Source of the DNA: Bog-473 sp963736525
GTDB taxonomy: Bacteria; Actinomycetota; Acidimicrobiia; Acidimicrobiales; RAAP-2
Reading direction: 5' to 3'
DNA length: 64,000 bases
Assembly (NCBI GenBank): GCA_963736525.1
Contig: CAVTPF010000012.1
Span: 372,001 to 436,000, forward strand
Made by a program: the position numbers and the translations under genes. The notes under the pieces were generated by a model. That model was not told the origin of the DNA. It was given only the letters and a program-made list of their open reading frames with translations, and did no database searches. Position 1 is the first letter of the stretch; every line of letters begins with the position of its first letter. This document shows positions 1 through 7,883 of this stretch, one piece after another.

Positions 1-588
1 GGGGACGAGGTGCTGACCGAGGACGAGCCGAGCGGTGACGGGTTCCTGGCCGAGGTCGTGGCGGAGTGGGAGGCCGCGGCACAGCCGGCCCGGGACGCCG
101 GGGTGCGCACGGTGCACGTGCGGACCGGCATCGTGCAGTCGACGCAGGGCGGAACGTTGAAGCTCCTCCGCCCCGTGTTCGCCGCCGGACTGGGCGGTCC
201 CGTCGGCCGAGGCATCCAGTGGGTCTCGTGGATCGGCCTCGACGACCTCCTCGACGTCTTCGGGCGTGCCCTCGTCGACGGGGGTCTGTCCGGTCCGCTC
301 AACGCCGTCGCGCCCCATCCGGTGCGCAATCGCGAGTACGCGGCCACGCTGGCGCGCGTGCTGCGGCGCCCGTCGGTCGTGCCCGTGCCCGCGTTCGGTC
401 CGCGCCTGCTCTTCGGGGCGGAAGGGGCGGAGGAGCTCGTGCAGGCCAGCCAGCGGGTGACCCCGAACCGCCTCATCGCGGCGGGCCACGCGTTCCGGCA
501 TCCCACGCTCGAGGCGTGCCTGCGCCACCAGCTGGGTCGCGCCGCCGGGCGGCCCGGCCCTTCGATGGAGGGAACGACGACGCCCTAG
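1..588 (+). CDS. TIGR01777 family NAD(P)-binding epimerase, 3' part
   Basis: The reading frame is already open at base 1, so the gene begins outside the window; the first internal GTG is at 10. The first visible residues, GDEVLTEDEPSGDGFLAEV, are typical of the middle of the YfcH/SulA-like SDR-type epimerase family. The Rossmann glycine motif lies upstream and is not visible. The end carries the DUF1731-like tail (NREYAATLARVLRRP... and PNRLIAAGHAFRHPTLEACL). Such proteins are assumed to be sugar-nucleotide epimerases, but substrates are mostly unknown. A VOC gene starts 1 base after the stop, so the two are probably cotranscribed. Confidence 0.85.
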   Translation, partial: GDEVLTEDEPSGDGFLAEVVAEWEAAAQPARDAGVRTVHVRTGIVQSTQGGTLKLLRPVFAAGLGGPVGRGIQWVSWIGLDDLLDVFGRALVDGGLSGPLNAVAPHPVRNREYAATLARVLRRPSVVPVPAFGPRLLFGAEGAEELVQASQRVTPNRLIAAGHAFRHPTLEACLRHQLGRAAGRPGPSMEGTTTP

Positions 589-589
589 T

Positions 590-952
590 GTGCAACGCGT
601 GATCACCGCCGTGCACACAGTGGTCTACGCCGAGGACGCCGACGCGGCCCGACGGTTCTTCCGTGACGTCCTCGGATGGGCGCATGTCGATGCCCACGGC
701 GGATGGCTCATCTTCCGGACGGGACCGTCGGAGTTGGGCGTGCACCCGGCCGACGGCGACGGGCCACACCACGAAGTCTCGCTCATGTGCGACGACATCG
801 AGGCGACGGTCGCCGAGCTCGCCGCCAAGGGCGCCCGTTTCGCGGGTGGCGTCGAGGACCGAAGGTTCGGTCGGACCATCGCGCTCGCGGTCCCCGGCGC
901 CGGCCAGATGCTGGTCTACGAGCCGAGGCACCCCACGGCGCACGACCTCTGA
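590..952 (+). CDS. VOC (glyoxalase/bleomycin resistance) family protein
   Basis: This 120-residue protein has the beta-alpha-beta-beta-beta pattern of one vicinal-oxygen-chelate unit pair: VVYAEDADAARRFFRDVLGW at the N-terminus, and DIEATVAELAAKGARF followed by PGAGQMLVYEPRHP at the C-terminus. The GTG at 590 directly follows the upstream stop, and a second GTG at 599 is an alternative start. Family members bind a metal and act on small molecules (glyoxalase, dioxygenase or drug binding). Nothing here identifies a substrate. It probably shares a transcript with the epimerase before it. Confidence 0.8.
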   Translation: MQRVITAVHTVVYAEDADAARRFFRDVLGWAHVDAHGGWLIFRTGPSELGVHPADGDGPHHEVSLMCDDIEATVAELAAKGARFAGGVEDRRFGRTIALAVPGAGQMLVYEPRHPTAHDL

Positions 953-1030
953 GCGCGCCGCAGCAGATGACCGCGCCATCGCAGCTCCCGCCGCTCGAGT
1001 GTTCCTGCTCCGTCGTCCTGCGCAGACGGC

Positions 1031-1651
1031 TCAGGGCGCCGGCTTGACCGCGAGCCCCAGCGTCAGCCAGCACCACGGCTTCGGCCCGCGCACGTAGCGC
1101 TGCTGCGTGCGCTGCATGACGAACCCGGCCTGTTCCACCAGCGCGGAGGCGTTCCTGGTCAGATGGCACCCGTCGGCCACGCGCCTCTGGAGGGGCTCCA
1201 GGCGGCGCTGCCAGGTGGCCACGCCGGCATCGGGTGAGAGGCCGTGCTCCAGGAAGTGGACGGCGCCCCCGGGGCGCAGCACGCGCCGAACCTCGGACAG
1301 GGCCCGGGCCGGGTCGGGCACGGTGCAGAGGGTGAACGTGATCAGCGCGGCGTCGCAGTTCGCGTCCCGGAGCGGGATGTCCTGCCCGTCGAGGCCCACG
1401 TGCTCGACGGGCACCGTGGTCGCGCGGAGGCGTCGCTCGGCCAGCCGACGGGCGACCGGGGCCGGCTCCACGGCGAGCACCACTTCCACTTCGGGTGGGT
1501 AGTGCGGGACGTTGAGCCCCGACCCGAAGCCGACCTCGACGACCCGGCCGGACAGTCCCTCGGTCGCTTGCGCCCGCCAGTGGTCGAAGCCGGCCGCCCC
1601 GCACATCCGCTCCACGAGGCGGGGTACCACCTGTTCCTGGTAGAGGCCCAC
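1031..1651 (-). CDS. class I SAM-dependent methyltransferase
   Basis: The protein has about 206 residues. Motif I is VVEVGFGSGLNVPHYP (residues about 40-55), followed by an acidic position (VVLAVEPAP), the QDIPL motif and the post-III stretch EVRRVLRPGGAVHFLEHG. This arrangement matches UbiE/Erg6-like enzymes of the Methyltransf_11 group. The frame stays open far upstream, but that region is antisense to the SDR gene. I chose GTG at 1651 because VGLYQEQVVPRLVERMCG is the usual N-terminus of this family; a GTG further upstream giving VNVHARFF is possible. It is divergent from the SDR gene with about 45 bp between starts. The substrate is unknown. Confidence 0.82.
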   Translation of the reverse strand: MGLYQEQVVPRLVERMCGAAGFDHWRAQATEGLSGRVVEVGFGSGLNVPHYPPEVEVVLAVEPAPVARRLAERRLRATTVPVEHVGLDGQDIPLRDANCDAALITFTLCTVPDPARALSEVRRVLRPGGAVHFLEHGLSPDAGVATWQRRLEPLQRRVADGCHLTRNASALVEQAGFVMQRTQQRYVRGPKPWCWLTLGLAVKPAP

Positions 1652-1696
1652 CCGAGCGACGCTACCGGCAAGTCGGTCCGTGGGGAAGAATCGGGC

Positions 1697-2542
1697 ATGG
1701 ACATTCACGGGAGTGCGCTGGTCACCGGTGCCAGTCGCGGCATCGGCAGGGCGGTCGCCATCGAGCTGGCCAACCGCGGGTTCGACACGGTGGCCACCAT
1801 GCGCGACCCCGCCGCCGGGGCCACCATGGCGGCCGAGACGGAAGGCCGGCTCAGCGTCCGCCGCCTCGACGTGACCGATTCGTCGACCTTCGAGATACCG
1901 GGCGATCTGCGGGTCCTGGTCAACAACGCCGGCATCGACACCGACTACCTCCCGGTCGAGTACGCCAACATCGACGACTGGCGCCGGATGTTCGAGACGA
2001 ACGTCTTCGGCGTCGTGGCGCTGACGTCGGCCGCCATCCCGGCCCTGCGGCTCAACCAGCCCTCGGTGGTCTGCACCATCTCGTCCTCGTCGATCATCGC
2101 CGCCGTCCCCTTCTACTCGGCCTACCGCGCCTCCAAGGCCGCGGTCTCCGCGCTCGGGGACAGCTTGCGGGTCGAGGTCGCCCCCTTCGGCATCAGGGTC
2201 GTCGAGATCCTGCCCGGTCCCGTCGACACCGACATGTTCCGTTTCAGCACGGGCGAACAGGACGCCACGCGCTTCGCGGACTACCGCGAGCTGGCCGGTG
2301 TGGCCGCGGCGATGCGTCGGGAGCACGCCGACCCCCGCGTGGTCGAGCCGACCGCGGCCGCGTCGGCCGTGGTCGACGCGATCCTGGATTCTTCGGGGCC
2401 GATGCGCTATGGCTGCGATCCGATTTCGCTCGAGCTGCTGGACCTGTGGCGCCAATGCGACGACGAGACCGTCTTCACCATGACGGGTCGGTCCCTCCTC
2501 GACCAGGTCGCCGCGGTCGGCGGGACGCCGGGCCCCGGCTAG
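1697..2542 (+). CDS. short-chain dehydrogenase/reductase
   Basis: This 281-residue classical SDR has the cofactor loop TGASRGIG at residues 9-16, the structural motif NNAGID, a catalytic serine in the ISSSSIIA stretch and the catalytic YRASK motif. It ends with a C-terminal substrate segment of about 80 residues. It should catalyse NAD(P)-dependent oxidation or reduction of an alcohol or ketone in the cytoplasm. The ATG at 1697 is the natural start because the glycine motif begins nine codons later; the open frame before it is antisense to the methyltransferase. The PGPVDTDM segment is typical of the family. Confidence 0.9.
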   Translation: MDIHGSALVTGASRGIGRAVAIELANRGFDTVATMRDPAAGATMAAETEGRLSVRRLDVTDSSTFEIPGDLRVLVNNAGIDTDYLPVEYANIDDWRRMFETNVFGVVALTSAAIPALRLNQPSVVCTISSSSIIAAVPFYSAYRASKAAVSALGDSLRVEVAPFGIRVVEILPGPVDTDMFRFSTGEQDATRFADYRELAGVAAAMRREHADPRVVEPTAAASAVVDAILDSSGPMRYGCDPISLELLDLWRQCDDETVFTMTGRSLLDQVAAVGGTPGPG

Positions 2543-2571
2543 GCAGGTCCGCGACTGGGCAGGTCCGCGAC
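2542..2571. repeat. two-copy tandem repeat, 14-bp unit
   Basis: GGCAGGTCCGCGAC occurs at 2542-2555 and again at 2558-2571, a period of 16 bp. It fills the gap between the SDR stop and the PPK2 stop, which face each other. It looks like a local slippage duplication. No stem followed by a T-run is present, so it is not an obvious terminator. Confidence 0.7.
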
Positions 2572-2575
2572 CGGC

Positions 2576-3536
2576 TCAGGGGCGCGCCGCCTCGCCGCGG
2601 ACGTCAGCCGTGTCGAAGGGGTCGGGGACGGCGCCGGGCGGCGCCTCCGCAATCAGTGCCGCCCGTGCGGCGCGGTCGTCGGCACGCTGCTCCTCGGTGA
2701 CCTCGGGGTACTGGGGGTCGATCTCCATGAGCGCGTGGACCAAGACGGCTCCGACGCAGATGCGGGCGAACCACTTGTGGTCGGCCGGGATCACGTACCA
2801 CGGCGCCCACTCCGTGCTGGTGTGGGAGAGCATGTCCGAGAACGCGTGGTGGTAGTCGTCCCAGAACTGACGTTCCCGGATGTCGCTGGCCGAGAATTTC
2901 CAGTTGTGGTCGGGCAGGTCCAGCCGGCGCAGGAAGCGCCGTCGCTGTTCCTCCTTCGAGATGTTGAGCAACACCTTCAGGACGCGGATGCCGTTCTCCG
3001 TCAGGTGGCGCTCCCAGTCGTTGATCTCGGCGAAGCGGCGCTTCCAGATGTCGTGCCCCTTGGCCGCGTGGGGCAGGTGCTGGCGTTCCAGGAGCTCGGG
3101 ATGCACCCGGACCACCAGCACTTCCTCGTAGTGCGAGCGGTTGAAGATGCCGATTTCGCCGCGCGGGGAGCCGCGTGGCGTAGCGCCACAGGTAATCGTG
3201 TTGCAATTCCTCGTCGGAGGGCACCTTGAAACTGCTCACGTGCACGCCCTGCGGGTTCACGCCGCTCATGACGTGCCTGATGGTGCCGTCCTTGCCGGCC
3301 GCGTCGAGCGCCTGCAGGCAGAGGAGCAGGCCGTTGGTGTCCTGTGCGGCCAGGCGGTCCTGGTATGCCGAGAGGAGCCGGACGCTTTCGGCAAGGTACT
3401 CCTGACCCTCCTTCTTCTCCACGAAGTCAGCGGTCGAGGCCGGGTCGAAGTCCTTGGCCAGTGTGACGGTCGCTCCGGGCGGGACGCGGACGAGGTGCAC
3501 GAGCTCGCCGATCCAGCGCGGCTTCGACTCGCTCAT
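2576..3536 (-). pseudogene. PPK2-family polyphosphate kinase, frameshifted
   Basis: The N-terminal part runs from ATG 3536 (MSESKPRW) and contains the Walker A-like LDAAGKDGTIRHVMSG and DYLWR. Near 3161-3165 the homology jumps frame: the first frame reads RRNRHLQPLALR, while the other frame gives GEIGIFNRSHYEEV, then WERHLTENG, FLRRLDLPDHNWKFS and a normal C-terminus. Moving between frames needs two added bases or one removed base. Adding two bases after the CCCG at 3164 restores the family sequence LPERGEIGIFNRS, giving about 320 residues, a normal length. PPK2 enzymes use polyphosphate to phosphorylate nucleotides. This is either a genuine inactivating indel or an assembly error; the coding character of both halves is intact, which favours a recent event or an error. 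Confidence 0.88.
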
Positions 3537-3578
3537 GTGCCCTCCCGTGCCTGTGCCACGGCGGCGCCGACGCGCCGC

Positions 3579-3609
3579 GACGAACCCCTTCGGGACGAAA
3601 CCCTTCGGG
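3579..3609. repeat. tandem CCCTTCGGG repeat upstream of ppk2
   Basis: GACGAAccCCTTCGGG and GACGAAaCCCTTCGGG lie head to tail in the 5' region of the polyphosphate kinase gene, 43-73 bp before its start. Each unit can fold as a short CCC-TTC-GGG hairpin. The function is unknown; it could be slippage DNA, or structure in the leader of the minus-strand transcript. Confidence 0.55.
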
Positions 3610-3716
3610 TCGATCGCCACGAACGTACCCCCCGCCGGGCCCGACGGTGCCGCGGGCCCGGCTCGAAGGGTCCTTCGGCCCTAGGCCGGACCGGCCCCCG
3701 CCCCCACAGTGGTGCT

Positions 3717-4637
3717 ATGGGCGGATCGGAGATCGCCGGAGAGGCGGGAGAAGAGTCGGACGAGGACACCGAACTGGAGAACCGGCGCGAGGCCCACTGG
3801 CTCGAATGGAAGCACGCGGTAGTGCAGGGCCGCGCCGCCGCGTACGGGGAGGCGGGCGCAGGTTCGCCGGCGCTGTTCCTGCACGGGTGGGGTCTCGATC
3901 ACAAGGCGTACAAACGCGCGCTCTCCCGGCTCGTGCGCGCCGGGTTGCACGTGTACGCGCCCGCCCTCCCGGGATTCGGCGGGACTGCTGCCCTCCGGGG
4001 AGAGCAGGCGACGCTGCACGGCTACGGGGACTGGGTGGCGTCCTTCCTGGACGCAGTCGCCGTCGACGCGCCCGTGCTCGTCATGGGGCACTCCTTCGGC
4101 GGTGGTGTGGCCATCACGCTGGCGCATGACCACCCGGGACGGGTCCGGGGCCTGGTGCTCATCAACTCGGTCGGCGGTTCGGCCTGGGCCCACTCGGGCT
4201 CATCGATCCGCTCCATGGCGGAGCGACCCCTGTGGGACTGGGGCATCCACTTCCCGGCCGACCTCTTCCCCGTTCGCCAGGCGCACCGGGTCCTGCCGGT
4301 CATCCTCTCCGAGGCCGCCGGCAACTTCGTGCGCAACCCCAGATCGTTCTGGCGGGCCGCCGGCATCGCCCGGCGCGCCGATCTCATGGACGAGCTGGAC
4401 GCCCTGCGCCGGCGGAGGTTGCCCGTGGTCGTCCTGTGGGGTGCGCGTGATCACCTCATCACGCGCGATTCGTTCGAGGACATGTGCCGCGCGCTCGGGA
4501 ACCCCGACGTCGTCACCGTCCCGGGGGCCCATTCGTGGATGTTGGCCGACCCCGATGCGTTCGGCGAGGTGATGACGAACGTGCTCGACATCGTCGGGCG
4601 CGACGAACCTGAGGAGCTCGCGGCCGACGCCATGTGA
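3717..4637 (+). CDS. alpha/beta hydrolase
   Basis: This 306-residue protein has the full set of alpha/beta-hydrolase landmarks: oxyanion loop HGWG near residue 57, nucleophile elbow GHSFGG (serine near residue 125), the acid in WGARDHLI and the histidine in PGAHSWML near the end. The N-terminus is acidic (EIAGEAGEESDEDTE) and precedes the domain, so ATG 3717 gives a short charged extension. The sequence is closest in style to small carboxylic-ester hydrolases or haloperoxidase-like enzymes. The substrate cannot be told. It is divergent from the polyphosphate kinase gene. Confidence 0.88.
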   Translation: MGGSEIAGEAGEESDEDTELENRREAHWLEWKHAVVQGRAAAYGEAGAGSPALFLHGWGLDHKAYKRALSRLVRAGLHVYAPALPGFGGTAALRGEQATLHGYGDWVASFLDAVAVDAPVLVMGHSFGGGVAITLAHDHPGRVRGLVLINSVGGSAWAHSGSSIRSMAERPLWDWGIHFPADLFPVRQAHRVLPVILSEAAGNFVRNPRSFWRAAGIARRADLMDELDALRRRRLPVVVLWGARDHLITRDSFEDMCRALGNPDVVTVPGAHSWMLADPDAFGEVMTNVLDIVGRDEPEELAADAM

Positions 4638-4658
4638 GGCGGCCCCGGCGCGCCCCTG

Positions 4659-4847
4659 CTACGCGCCGTCCCGCGGCGGGTTGTCGAGCTGGAAGAGGAC
4701 CGACTCGAGCACGGTGCGCCGCTCGCGCAGCACCTCCCGGTACCCGGCGTTGTCCGTACCGGCGATCTCGGTGCTGAGGTCGCCGAGGGTGGTCTCGAGC
4801 AGCTGCTGCAGCTCGGCGCACTGCGCCTCGGTGAGTTCGATCAGCAT
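4659..4847 (-). CDS. small conserved hypothetical protein
   Basis: This is a 62-residue, mostly helical, charged protein: MLIELTEAQCAELQQLLE, then an EIAGTDN segment and RERRTVLESVLFQL. Short actinobacterial proteins of this pattern (an ELTE...TDN...YRE...LL layout) are common and unnamed. I chose ATG 4847 because the open frame above it is arginine-rich and antisense to the next gene's leader. It is divergent from the GDT1-family gene. No function can be assigned. Confidence 0.6.
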   Translation of the reverse strand: MLIELTEAQCAELQQLLETTLGDLSTEIAGTDNAGYREVLRERRTVLESVLFQLDNPPRDGA

Positions 4848-4981
4848 TGGCTCGCGCCCTCCCACACTTCTCGAGCCGCCACGGGAGGCGGCCGGTCGCC
4901 GGCGGCGACGCGCCACAACCTACGCGATGGTGCCCGCTGGCGCAGAGGCACGCTACGTTCGGCCCCGACAGAAAGGTCGCC

Positions 4982-5572
4982 GTGCAGCTCGCCGTGGTCG
5001 CCGCCGTTTATCCGATCATCTTCCTGGGCGAGCTCCCGGACAAGACCATGTTCGCCTCGTTGGTGATGTCGACACGCGGCCGGCCGGCCGTCGTGTGGCT
5101 GGGCGCGGCGGCGGCCTTCGCGGTCCACGTGACGATCGCAGTCACGGTCGGGGTCGCCCTGTTCCGCCTTCTTCCGCACCGGGCGCTCGAGGCGGTGGTG
5201 GCAGGGATGTTCCTCGCCGGAGCCGTGCTGGCCCTGCGCGAGGCGGCCAGCGAGAGGCGGGAGCGGGAAGATCGATTGGTCGAGAGGGAGCTGGCGTCGC
5301 ATCGTCGCATCGCCGTCACCGCCTTTCTCGTGATCTTCCTGGCCGAGTGGGGCGACCTCACGCAGATCCTCACCGCCAACCTGGCGGCCCACTACCACGA
5401 TGCCCTCTCGGTGGGGGTCGGAGCGCTGTTGGCCCTGTGGACGGTGGCCGCGCTCGCGGTGGTCAGCGGGCAGAGCCTGTTGCGCGTCGTCAACATCGGG
5501 ACGGTGCGCATCGTCACCGCCGTCGTGCTGACCACGCTGGCTGGTTGGGCGGCCTGGGAGGCGGCCCGGTGA
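4982..5572 (+). CDS. TMEM165/GDT1 (UPF0016) family membrane cation transporter
   Basis: The protein has 196 residues and about six membrane spans in two homologous halves. Each half carries the family signature: ELPDKT in the first (consensus ExGDKT, with Pro replacing Gly) and EWGDLT in the second. Between them lies a charged loop, ASERREREDRLVERELASHRR. Family members move Mn2+ or Ca2+ across membranes; bacterial relatives act in manganese export. GTG 4982 is preceded by an AGAAAGG ribosome site, and TACGTT at 4954-4959 is a possible -10. The metal specificity here is inference. Confidence 0.85.
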   Translation: MQLAVVAAVYPIIFLGELPDKTMFASLVMSTRGRPAVVWLGAAAAFAVHVTIAVTVGVALFRLLPHRALEAVVAGMFLAGAVLALREAASERREREDRLVERELASHRRIAVTAFLVIFLAEWGDLTQILTANLAAHYHDALSVGVGALLALWTVAALAVVSGQSLLRVVNIGTVRIVTAVVLTTLAGWAAWEAAR

Positions 5573-5592
5573 AGTCCGCCAGGCGGCCCGGC

Positions 5593-6036
5593 TCAGGCCT
5601 GGCGGTGGTGGATGTGCCGCCCCGTGACGGACTCCATTGCCACCCGTAGGTAGAGGTCGCGATCGGAGTCTCCCCACGGCAAGAGGGGCAGGTGCGCCAG
5701 TGCCTCCAGCTCGCCCGGGTCGGTGACGTGGTCGCAGCGGCCTTGGACGAGCACGCTCCAACCTTCGTGGTACATGGGGTCCGCCTGGTCGATCTCGACC
5801 GCCACATAGGCGTCACGCGTCGCGTCGTCGAGACCGCCGTGGCGCCGCACGCGGACGACGATGCTGTCACCGTCGACCGCGTAGTTGACCGGGAAGACCG
5901 CCACCCTTCCGTGGGGAGCCACGCCGATCCGGCCCACACCGTGCGCCCGCAGGCGGAGGACGCACTCGCCGCGCTCGAGGTCTTCCAGGTGGTCGTGTGA
6001 TCCCTGGGGGAGCGCGGGCTCGTGATGCTCAGCCAT
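5593..6036 (-). CDS. pyridoxamine 5'-phosphate oxidase-like FMN-binding protein
   Basis: This 147-residue split-barrel protein contains GRIGVAPHGRVAVFPVNYAVDGDSIVVRVR, the flavin-facing first half of the family, then VAVEIDQAD and GWSVLVQGRCDHV, the second half. Such proteins bind FMN or F420 and often act as reductases, or simply bind haem or flavin. Its start overlaps the end of the GbsR/MarR-like regulator by 8 bp, so the two form an operon and the regulator probably controls it. Confidence 0.85.
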   Translation of the reverse strand: MAEHHEPALPQGSHDHLEDLERGECVLRLRAHGVGRIGVAPHGRVAVFPVNYAVDGDSIVVRVRRHGGLDDATRDAYVAVEIDQADPMYHEGWSVLVQGRCDHVTDPGELEALAHLPLLPWGDSDRDLYLRVAMESVTGRHIHHRQA

Positions 6037-6553
6037 CGGCCTGGACCGGCCCCGCGCCGGTCGGTGCAGGGCCGGCGCCACCCTCAGCGCTGCGCCGCAG
6101 CAGGCTCTCGACACCCTCCACGATCTGCGCGTAGGTGTCGCGCATCTCGAAGAGGCGCTCGTCGGCGTCGCCCGCGGCGGCCGCAATGGCACGGTCGGCC
6201 ACGTCCCTCAGCTCCGAGAAGGCCCGGAAGCGCATTTCGAGTACCTGTCCCCACCCGTGCTCTCGGAGGCGGTAGTGGATGCGACGGTCGGAGCGCCGGG
6301 TCACGCGTTCGAGCAGGCCGACGCTGACGAGGAGCCGCGCCGCCGCGCTCACGCTCCCGGCGGAGAGCTTCAATTCCCTCTGGATGTCTCCGGCCGACTG
6401 CTCCTGTGGCTCGCAGACAACCATCCAGCCCAACACACGCAAGACGGTACGCGGTGTGCCGTGCACCAGCTCCAGGTCGCCCATGTCCTCGGCGAACCGA
6501 CGCCGCCAATCGAGCTCGGCGAGGCGTTTCCGGTCCAGGTGGCGCGTCGTCAT
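6029..6553 (-). CDS. GbsR/MarR-like winged-helix transcriptional regulator
   Basis: This 174-residue protein carries a winged helix-turn-helix (residues about 35-105): VLRVLGWMVVCEP, the recognition region AGDIQRELKLSAGSVSAAARLLVSVGLLERV, and the wing RRSDRRIHYRL. A helical C-terminus follows (VADRAIAAAAGDADERLFEMRDTY). This is the layout of the GbsR branch of MarR proteins. It is the first gene of a two-gene operon with the flavin-binding protein. A perfect 7-4-7 inverted repeat 109 bp upstream is its likely operator. Confidence 0.82.
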   Translation of the reverse strand: MTTRHLDRKRLAELDWRRRFAEDMGDLELVHGTPRTVLRVLGWMVVCEPQEQSAGDIQRELKLSAGSVSAAARLLVSVGLLERVTRRSDRRIHYRLREHGWGQVLEMRFRAFSELRDVADRAIAAAAGDADERLFEMRDTYAQIVEGVESLLRRSAEGGAGPAPTGAGPVQADG

Positions 6554-6661
6554 CAGTCCACCGGACCACCCCGGCGCACCGACGCGTCCATGCCGGTCCC
6601 CGGTTCCGCAGGCGCTTCGGTGCGGATCGCAACGCCGGACATGCAAACGTGCCTCCTGCGC

Positions 6662-6679
6662 TTTCAGTATCGACTGAAA
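6662..6679. promoter_or_regulatory. perfect inverted repeat, likely operator of the GbsR/MarR gene
   Basis: TTTCAGT-atcg-ACTGAAA is a perfect 7-bp dyad with a 4-bp spacer. It is AT-rich in a very GC-rich surrounding and sits in the 269-bp gene-free gap upstream of the regulator. Its size and symmetry suit a dimeric winged-helix or TetR-type regulator. Assigning it to the adjacent regulator is inference from position. The rest of the gap (6554-6822) holds no gene I can support. Confidence 0.65.
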
Positions 6680-6822
6680 ACGTAGGGCATAACGGCGCCT
6701 CGGGGCTCGTCTTGCGACGAGTCCCCCGGTGCCGACGGGAAAATGTGCCGAACGGGGGGTGCGGTGGGCCCTTCGGCTCTCCTCCCCGGAGGGGTTCAGG
6801 CCACCGGCGGGGCCGCGCCGGC

Positions 6823-7605
6823 TTATGAAGCGGCGCCGAACCGGTACCCGATGCCCCGGACGGTCGTGATCCAGCGTGGGTTTTCGGGGTCGGCCTCGAT
6901 CTTCAGCCGGACCCGGCGGATGTGCTCGGTGACCGTCGAACGACCCTGCCACTTCCCGTTGGAGCCCCACACCTGCTCGAGCAGGTCCTCGCGCGTGAAG
7001 ACGCGCCCCGGTGCCGCGGCGAGGAAGGCGAGCAGGTCGAACTCCTTGCGCGTCATCGGGATGTCGGACCTGCCGATGCTCACCGTGCGGGTGCCTGGGT
7101 CGATCACGAGGTCGCCGTGGCTGAGGGTCGTGGCCGGCGCGGCGTTTCCTCGCCGCAGCACCGCCCTCATCCGTGCCTCCAGTTCGGCGAAGGAGAACGG
7201 CTTGGCCAGGACGTCGTCCGCACCGAGGTTCAGGAGCCCGACGCGGTCTCGCTCGGATGCCCGACCCGAGCAGACGATGACCCGGACCGGGCTGTGCCCG
7301 CGGATCTCTCCCAGGACTTCAGACGTGGCGCCGCTCAGGTCGAAGTCGAGGACCACCAGATCGGCCGGGTGGTCGAACGCGGCCTCAATAGACGCGGCCA
7401 CGCTGCCGGCCTCGGCGACCTGGTATCCGAACCTCCTGAGGTAGTGGAGGAGCGCCCGGCGGCAGCTGCCGTCGTCTTGGGCCACGAGTACCGAGGGTGC
7501 GGAGAGGTCGTCGGCGGTCGGCGCCAGCAGGGCGACCGGGTCAACGGACCGCAGCTCCTGAGGAAACGGTGCCGTGGGGGAGGGTGCGTCGAGCGACGTC
7601 GTCAT
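6823..7605 (-). CDS. OmpR-type response regulator, atypical receiver
   Basis: The 260 residues comprise an N-terminal extension of about 38 residues, a receiver (39-155) and an OmpR/PhoB winged helix ending in WITTVRGIGYRFG. The phospho-acceptor aspartate (VVLDFDLSG), the serine switch (VCSGR) and the lysine (AKPFS) are present. However, the acidic pair reads QDD instead of EDD, and the usual Pro after the Asp loop is gone. The downstream paralogue keeps both, so this copy may bind Mg2+ poorly. No histidine kinase is adjacent. A ribosome site, GAGAAGG, precedes ATG 7605. Confidence 0.88.
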   Translation of the reverse strand: MTTSLDAPSPTAPFPQELRSVDPVALLAPTADDLSAPSVLVAQDDGSCRRALLHYLRRFGYQVAEAGSVAASIEAAFDHPADLVVLDFDLSGATSEVLGEIRGHSPVRVIVCSGRASERDRVGLLNLGADDVLAKPFSFAELEARMRAVLRRGNAAPATTLSHGDLVIDPGTRTVSIGRSDIPMTRKEFDLLAFLAAAPGRVFTREDLLEQVWGSNGKWQGRSTVTEHIRRVRLKIEADPENPRWITTVRGIGYRFGAAS

Positions 7606-7883
7606 GCGCCGACCTTCTCACTGCCCACGTCGAGCATCATGGCCACAGTCCCCCCCTTCTCGGTCCCGCCCCTCCGTCCGGTGCAGGTCGTCACGACCTC
7701 GAGCCGGCCGCCCACCAGGGTCCCCCGCGGCGAACAACCGTCATCCGGTCGCTCTCTCTATCGGCGCGACCGGGGCGCGACTGCATAGGCCTTTTGGCCC
7801 AACATGGAGCGCCTGTGACGCGAGCGAGGCGAGGTGCAGCGGAACCGCGGCCGGGAGTGCGCCGCCGTCCGGCCGGATCGGCC

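Noticed and set aside
7780..7800. AGGCC-TTTT-GGCC as a terminator between the response regulators
   Set aside because: The stem is four to five bases and there is no T-run after it.
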